Assembly (NCBI GenBank): GCA_016213245.1
Contig: JACRBC010000080.1
Span: 1 to 34,076 of the forward strand
Length of the DNA: 34,076 bases
From: Candidatus Solibacter usitatus
GTDB lineage: Bacteria; Acidobacteriota; Terriglobia; Bryobacterales; Bryobacteraceae
Direction: 5' to 3'
Made by a program: the position numbers and the translations under genes
Part shown: positions 30,717-34,076 of the stretch, in pieces
Position numbering within the stretch: the stretch's first letter is position 1
How the letters are laid out: each line of letters opens with the position of its first letter
The notes under the pieces: generated by a model
Seen by the model: only the letters and a program-made list of their open reading frames with translations
Database searches by the model: none
What the model was told of the DNA's origin: nothing

Positions 30717-33700
30717 TTAGAATTGCACGCGCAGGCTGACCTGCACGCGCCGCCGGCCCGCGTCGGTGTTCCACTGGTTGAGGAACGCCGCCGAGGTGAT
30801 GCGCCCGTCGGGCAAGCCGAAGTTGCGGGTGTTGGTGAAGTTGAAGAAGTCACCGCGGAGCTGCGTGTTGACGCGCTCGCCGATCTTGGTGTTCTTCATT
30901 ACGCTGAGGTCCATGTTGCCGATGCCGTCCGCGCGCAGAATGCCGCGGCCGGCGTTGCCGATGCCCTGTGCCGCCGTCACCGGAGTGAAGAAGCCCTGCG
31001 TGGCGCGCTGCGCCGCCGGGATCGAGTTCCAGATGCGGTACAGCTCGGGCAGACCCATGCTGGACAGGTCCATGGTGGTGTTCACGTTGGGCCGGATGGC
31101 CACGCCCACCAGGCCGGAGATGCCCGACAGGCGCCCGCCCGGATCGGCCCCGTTCAGCACCGTAAACGGAGCGCCGGTCTGGAGCGTCAGGAACGGGCTG
31201 ATCTGCCAGCCGCCCACGACCTTGCCGGCAAAGCCCTTCTGGTCGCGCAAGAACGGCACCTCATACACGCCGTTTACCGTGAAGCGGTGCGTGCGGTCGA
31301 AAGTCGAGGGGCCGCGGTCCGCACGGCGGTTGTAGCTGTCCTGCGGCAGAGCCACGTCGGACAATGCGTTGGGGTTGAACAGCTCGCTGGCGTAATCGAT
31401 GAACTTGGCCCAGGTGTAGTGCGCGCCCATGGCGAAGTTCTTCGAAAGCCGCTTCTCCAGGGAGGTCTGCAGCGAGTGATAGATGGATGCGGCGCAATTA
31501 CAGCGGTTCCGCAGCACGCCGAAGTTCGGATCCACGCGCCGGCCGCCCGATCCGGGAATAATTGGGTTGCCGTCGATGGTCTGGAACAGGCCGGTTCCCT
31601 TGGTGGCCACCCAGCCCACGGTCACGCCCCAGTCGCGCGCGAACTCGCGCTGCATCTGCATGCTGTACTGCTCGGCCACCGCCGAGCGCTGGTCGGGCGA
31701 CAGAATGGTGCGGTTCGCCGTCGCCGGGTTGGCCGGCACGCCGCTGAAGCGCGCGTTCTGGATCTTGGTGAACGCCTGCGTGGCCACGCCGCCGGAGATG
31801 AAGTTCACCGAGTTGAGGAACGGGAAGGCCGACGCCACGTTCAGCGTCAGGTTCACGAAGTTGTGGTCGTAGCTGCGCGCATAGCCGCCCCGCAGCACCA
31901 GTTGCTCGTTGCCCGTCAGCCAGCCCAGAAGCCCTGGTCCCTGGCCGAAGCGATAGTTGAAGCCCACGCGCGGCGCCCAGTTGTTCAAGTCGCGCGCCGG
32001 CCTGTTCGTCATGCGGTAGGCCTCGTTGTTGCCCGCGGCGGCGACAATCCGGTTGTTGATCGGGATCAGGCTGTCCAGCGAAGGGCCGGGCGATTCCCAG
32101 CGCAGCCCGTAGGTCAGCGTGAAGCGCCGCGATACGCGCCACTCGTCCTGCAGGAACCAGTAGTAGTCGTACTGCTTGAACGGCCAGATCACGTCGCCGC
32201 CCGGCAGCGTCGCGTTGATCGTCGCCACCGTCGCCACGTCGTCATACAGCCGCTGAAGCGTGTCGTAGCTCAGCGAGCCGCGCGAGGTCGGTCCGAAGAA
32301 GCTGACGATGTCCACCCGGCGGAAGTCGATGCCGCCCTTGATGGAGTGCTTGCCCTTGATCCAGCTTGTCGTGTTCTGAAGCTGGTAGGTGTTGTTGCGC
32401 CGGAACTGCGGCAGGTTCACCGCCAGCCCGATGGCCGTGCGCGACGCCGCGGCGTTGATGCCCACCAGGCCCAGCTCGCCCACTTCCAGCGACGGAATCG
32501 CCTGCGATGCCGAGTTGGACGCGTCCGACTGGCTCACCAGCCGCTGATAGGAGACCCGCATCTCGTTGAACACCGCCGGCGCGGGCGTGTAGTTCCACGC
32601 CAGCGTGGCGGACTGCGCCCGAGACGGCGACACTGTCGTCAGCCCCGGAGGCGTTACCTGCCCGCTGCCGTACACCAGGTCGTCGTTCACCATGTACCGC
32701 CCGGTGAGCAGGTTCCTGTCGTTGAAGCGGTGGTCGAAGCGCGCCGTGCCCTGGTAGTTGGTCTGCCCGACGCCGGTCGATCCGGTGATCCTGCCCAGGG
32801 GAATCTGCAGCGTCTGCGTCCCCGTGTTGAGCGGCGCGAACTTACCGCTCGCGACCTCCGCCGCCGGCAGGTACGTCAGCAGCGCCTGCACCTGCGCCCG
32901 GCCCTGGCTCACTCCGCTCAGCATCTGCCGGCCCGCCTCGGTCGGCGCGCCGTCCAGGGTCGAGCCGAAGCCCACCTGGCGTACTGTCCACTTCTGCAGC
33001 GAGGTGAAGAAGAAGGTCTTGTCCTTGCCGTTGTACACCTTCGGGATCAGCACCGGGCCGCCCACCGTTCCGCCGAACTGGTGCTCGTTCAGGAACGGCA
33101 CCTGCGTCACTCTGGCGTTCACTTCCTGGTTGCTCAGCGTGTTCAGCGCGTTGCTGTTGTAAAACCAGAAAGCCGAACCATGCAGTTCGTTCGTCCCGCT
33201 CTTGGTGATGATGCTCACCACCGAGCCGGCTGTCCGGCCGTACTCCGCCATGAACTGGTTGGTGACGATCTTCACCTCGGCCACGATGTCCGGGTTGTTG
33301 ATCGTCTGCTGATTGCCGGTCACGCTCGGGTCGTTGGAGTCCTGCCCGTCGATCATGAAGTTGTTCGACCGCACCCGCATGCCGTTGGACGAGAAATTGA
33401 CTCCGCCCGCTGCGAAGTTCGACTGCCCCGAGCTCAACTGGCTCACCCCCGGCACCGACAGCGCCAGGTTCAAAATGTTTCTGTTCGGCGCCAGCGGCAG
33501 CTCCGAAATGCGCTTCGATTCAAAGTTCGTGCTGACCTCGGCGTTGGTCGTGTTCAGCAGCGGAGCGTCCGTGTTCACGCTGATGGTCTCGGTGACGCTC
33601 GCCACCTCCAGCTTGATGCTCAGGTCCGCGTCCTGGCCGGAGCGCAGCACGATCGGCCCCTGGACGTACTTCCCAAAGCCCGCCTTCGTCACCGTCACCT

Positions 33701-33926
33701 CGTAGGAGCCCGGCGGCAGTTGCGGGAACCGGAATGTCCCCTCCGTGGAGGCGGTGAGTTCGCGCGTGTCGTTCGTGCCGATGTTTCGAGCCTTTACGCC
33801 CGCACCGCTCACCGGCGCCCCACTGGCGTCGCGTATGGTGCCGAGAATCGTGCCCGATGTGATCTGCGCCACGGCCGAAAGCGTCATGGCCAGCGTCAAT
33901 AGCAGTGTCAGCAATGTTCTCTTCAT
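30717..33926 (-). CDS. Oar-like TonB-dependent outer-membrane receptor with carboxypeptidase-regulatory N-domain
   Basis: This is a 1069-aa outer-membrane protein with a signal peptide (about 1-21, MKRTLLTLLLTLAMTLSAVAQ). Residues ~22-105 are a carboxypeptidase-regulatory-like beta-sandwich (GTILGTIRDASGAPVSGAGV, then FPQLPPGSYEVTVTKAGF). A plug-like region (~110-240) contains ISELPLAPNRNILNL and GRTAGSVVSIITKSGTNELHGSAFWFYNSNALN. The long beta-barrel ends in an aromatic residue (SLRVQF), as needed for outer-membrane assembly. Acidobacteriota carry many such receptors, generally linked to glycan or large-molecule uptake; the ligand here is unknown, and no sugar enzymes or SusD are next to it. 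The AGGGG ribosome site sits 6 bp before the ATG, next to the IS boundary. Confidence 0.92.
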   Translation of the reverse strand: MKRTLLTLLLTLAMTLSAVAQITSGTILGTIRDASGAPVSGAGVKARNIGTNDTRELTASTEGTFRFPQLPPGSYEVTVTKAGFGKYVQGPIVLRSGQDADLSIKLEVASVTETISVNTDAPLLNTTNAEVSTNFESKRISELPLAPNRNILNLALSVPGVSQLSSGQSNFAAGGVNFSSNGMRVRSNNFMIDGQDSNDPSVTGNQQTINNPDIVAEVKIVTNQFMAEYGRTAGSVVSIITKSGTNELHGSAFWFYNSNALNTLSNQEVNARVTQVPFLNEHQFGGTVGGPVLIPKVYNGKDKTFFFTSLQKWTVRQVGFGSTLDGAPTEAGRQMLSGVSQGRAQVQALLTYLPAAEVASGKFAPLNTGTQTLQIPLGRITGSTGVGQTNYQGTARFDHRFNDRNLLTGRYMVNDDLVYGSGQVTPPGLTTVSPSRAQSATLAWNYTPAPAVFNEMRVSYQRLVSQSDASNSASQAIPSLEVGELGLVGINAAASRTAIGLAVNLPQFRRNNTYQLQNTTSWIKGKHSIKGGIDFRRVDIVSFFGPTSRGSLSYDTLQRLYDDVATVATINATLPGGDVIWPFKQYDYYWFLQDEWRVSRRFTLTYGLRWESPGPSLDSLIPINNRIVAAAGNNEAYRMTNRPARDLNNWAPRVGFNYRFGQGPGLLGWLTGNEQLVLRGGYARSYDHNFVNLTLNVASAFPFLNSVNFISGGVATQAFTKIQNARFSGVPANPATANRTILSPDQRSAVAEQYSMQMQREFARDWGVTVGWVATKGTGLFQTIDGNPIIPGSGGRRVDPNFGVLRNRCNCAASIYHSLQTSLEKRLSKNFAMGAHYTWAKFIDYASELFNPNALSDVALPQDSYNRRADRGPSTFDRTHRFTVNGVYEVPFLRDQKGFAGKVVGGWQISPFLTLQTGAPFTVLNGADPGGRLSGISGLVGVAIRPNVNTTMDLSSMGLPELYRIWNSIPAAQRATQGFFTPVTAAQGIGNAGRGILRADGIGNMDLSVMKNTKIGERVNTQLRGDFFNFTNTRNFGLPDGRITSAAFLNQWNTDAGRRRVQVSLRVQF

Positions 33927-33935
33927 GGTTTACCC

Positions 33936-34076
33936 CTAGTGTCCTGAGTTAGAAATACGTTCGCAAAGTCGTTGAACTTTCCCGAGGATCAGATCGGCAT
34001 CAGCAGTCCAGATGAACGGCTTGGGATGTTCGTTGTTATGTTCCAAATACTCCTGAATGGCCTTCTCCAGACTCGG
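33936..34076 (-). mobile_element. 3' end of an IS630-like insertion element
   Basis: The DNA from about 33938 to the window end reads as the end of an insertion element whose transposase ends at the TAG at 33936-33938. The terminal bases GTGTCCTGAGTTAG beside a TA fit an IS630-type end with its TA target. The other end lies outside the window, so no pair of terminal repeats can be seen. Confidence 0.6.
33936..34076 (-). CDS. IS630-family transposase, C-terminal 46 residues (partial, runs off the window)
   Basis: The reverse strand reads without a stop from the window edge to TAG at 33936-33938. The frame includes LEKAIQEYLEHNNEHPKPF, WTADADLILGKVQRLCERI and the ending SNSGH. The PKPFxWTA motif and the small C-terminal tail are typical of the end of IS630-type DDE transposases; the catalytic residues lie outside. 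The stop codon appears to be completed by the TA at the insertion boundary. Only 9 bp separate it from the receptor start codon, and both genes point the same way. Confidence 0.75.
   Translation of the reverse strand, partial: PSLEKAIQEYLEHNNEHPKPFIWTADADLILGKVQRLCERISNSGH

Noticed and set aside
30696-33902. A very long forward open frame (about 1070 codons) opposite the TonB receptor gene
   Set aside because: It mirrors the receptor gene on the other strand, has Arg/His/Val-rich low-complexity composition and no domain. High GC keeps antisense frames open.

Overview
The window is 34 kb of GC-rich, gene-dense bacterial chromosome. The gene set suggests an Acidobacteriota member, most likely close to Bryobacterales/Solibacter. 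The reasons are the Oar-like TonB-dependent receptor with an N-terminal carboxypeptidase-regulatory domain, two secreted beta-propeller/phosphoesterase fusions, the KMGG-type EF-P, and intergenic repeats of the CGGTCGGGGCT kind. This placement is inferred from gene families, not from a marker gene. I see no rRNA, tRNA or CRISPR.

Layout. Positions 1-458 hold no convincing gene. They contain a promoter, a candidate pseudoknotted RNA and a 15-bp repeat cluster. Positions 459-6496 are a forward run: dxr (isoprenoid precursors), rseP (site-2 protease), a secreted propeller/phosphoesterase, and a CREST-type ceramidase-like membrane enzyme. A reverse vapBC toxin-antitoxin pair follows (6477-7150). 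Next come a pentapeptide-repeat protein, a secreted propeller protein and a class III aminotransferase (7242-10323). An EF-P gene is at 10391. Positions 10995-12538 are a YtrA-type GntR regulator with a perfect operator, a small membrane protein and a slipin. Positions 12636-15128 are a two-gene unit: a soluble PRC/MgtE-N/CBS protein and an NRAMP-related transporter with an altered metal site. An asparaginase (reverse) and aroA (forward) diverge from about 16.3 kb. A minimal histidine kinase follows aroA and converges on a hybrid kinase (17.7-19.9 kb).

Positions 20085-22297 are an overlapping pair, a membrane-anchored amidase_2 enzyme and a divergent actin-fold protein. A DinG-like helicase and a MATE exporter are on the reverse strand (22287-25722). 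NAD synthetase overlaps by 4 bp with a second propeller/phosphoesterase (25765-29909). A SYLF lipid-binding protein and a large TonB-dependent receptor, both reverse, close the region. The window ends inside an IS630-like transposase whose 3' end lies 9 bp from the receptor start codon.

How the genes fit together. Several adjacent pairs look like functional units: dxr-rseP (a classic bacterial neighbourhood), vapBC, GntR-small membrane protein-slipin, the MgtE-like sensor with the NRAMP-like transporter, and the amidase with the actin-fold protein. The last two are the best candidates for poorly described systems. Many convergent neighbours overlap or nearly touch at their 3' ends, so the DNA is compact.
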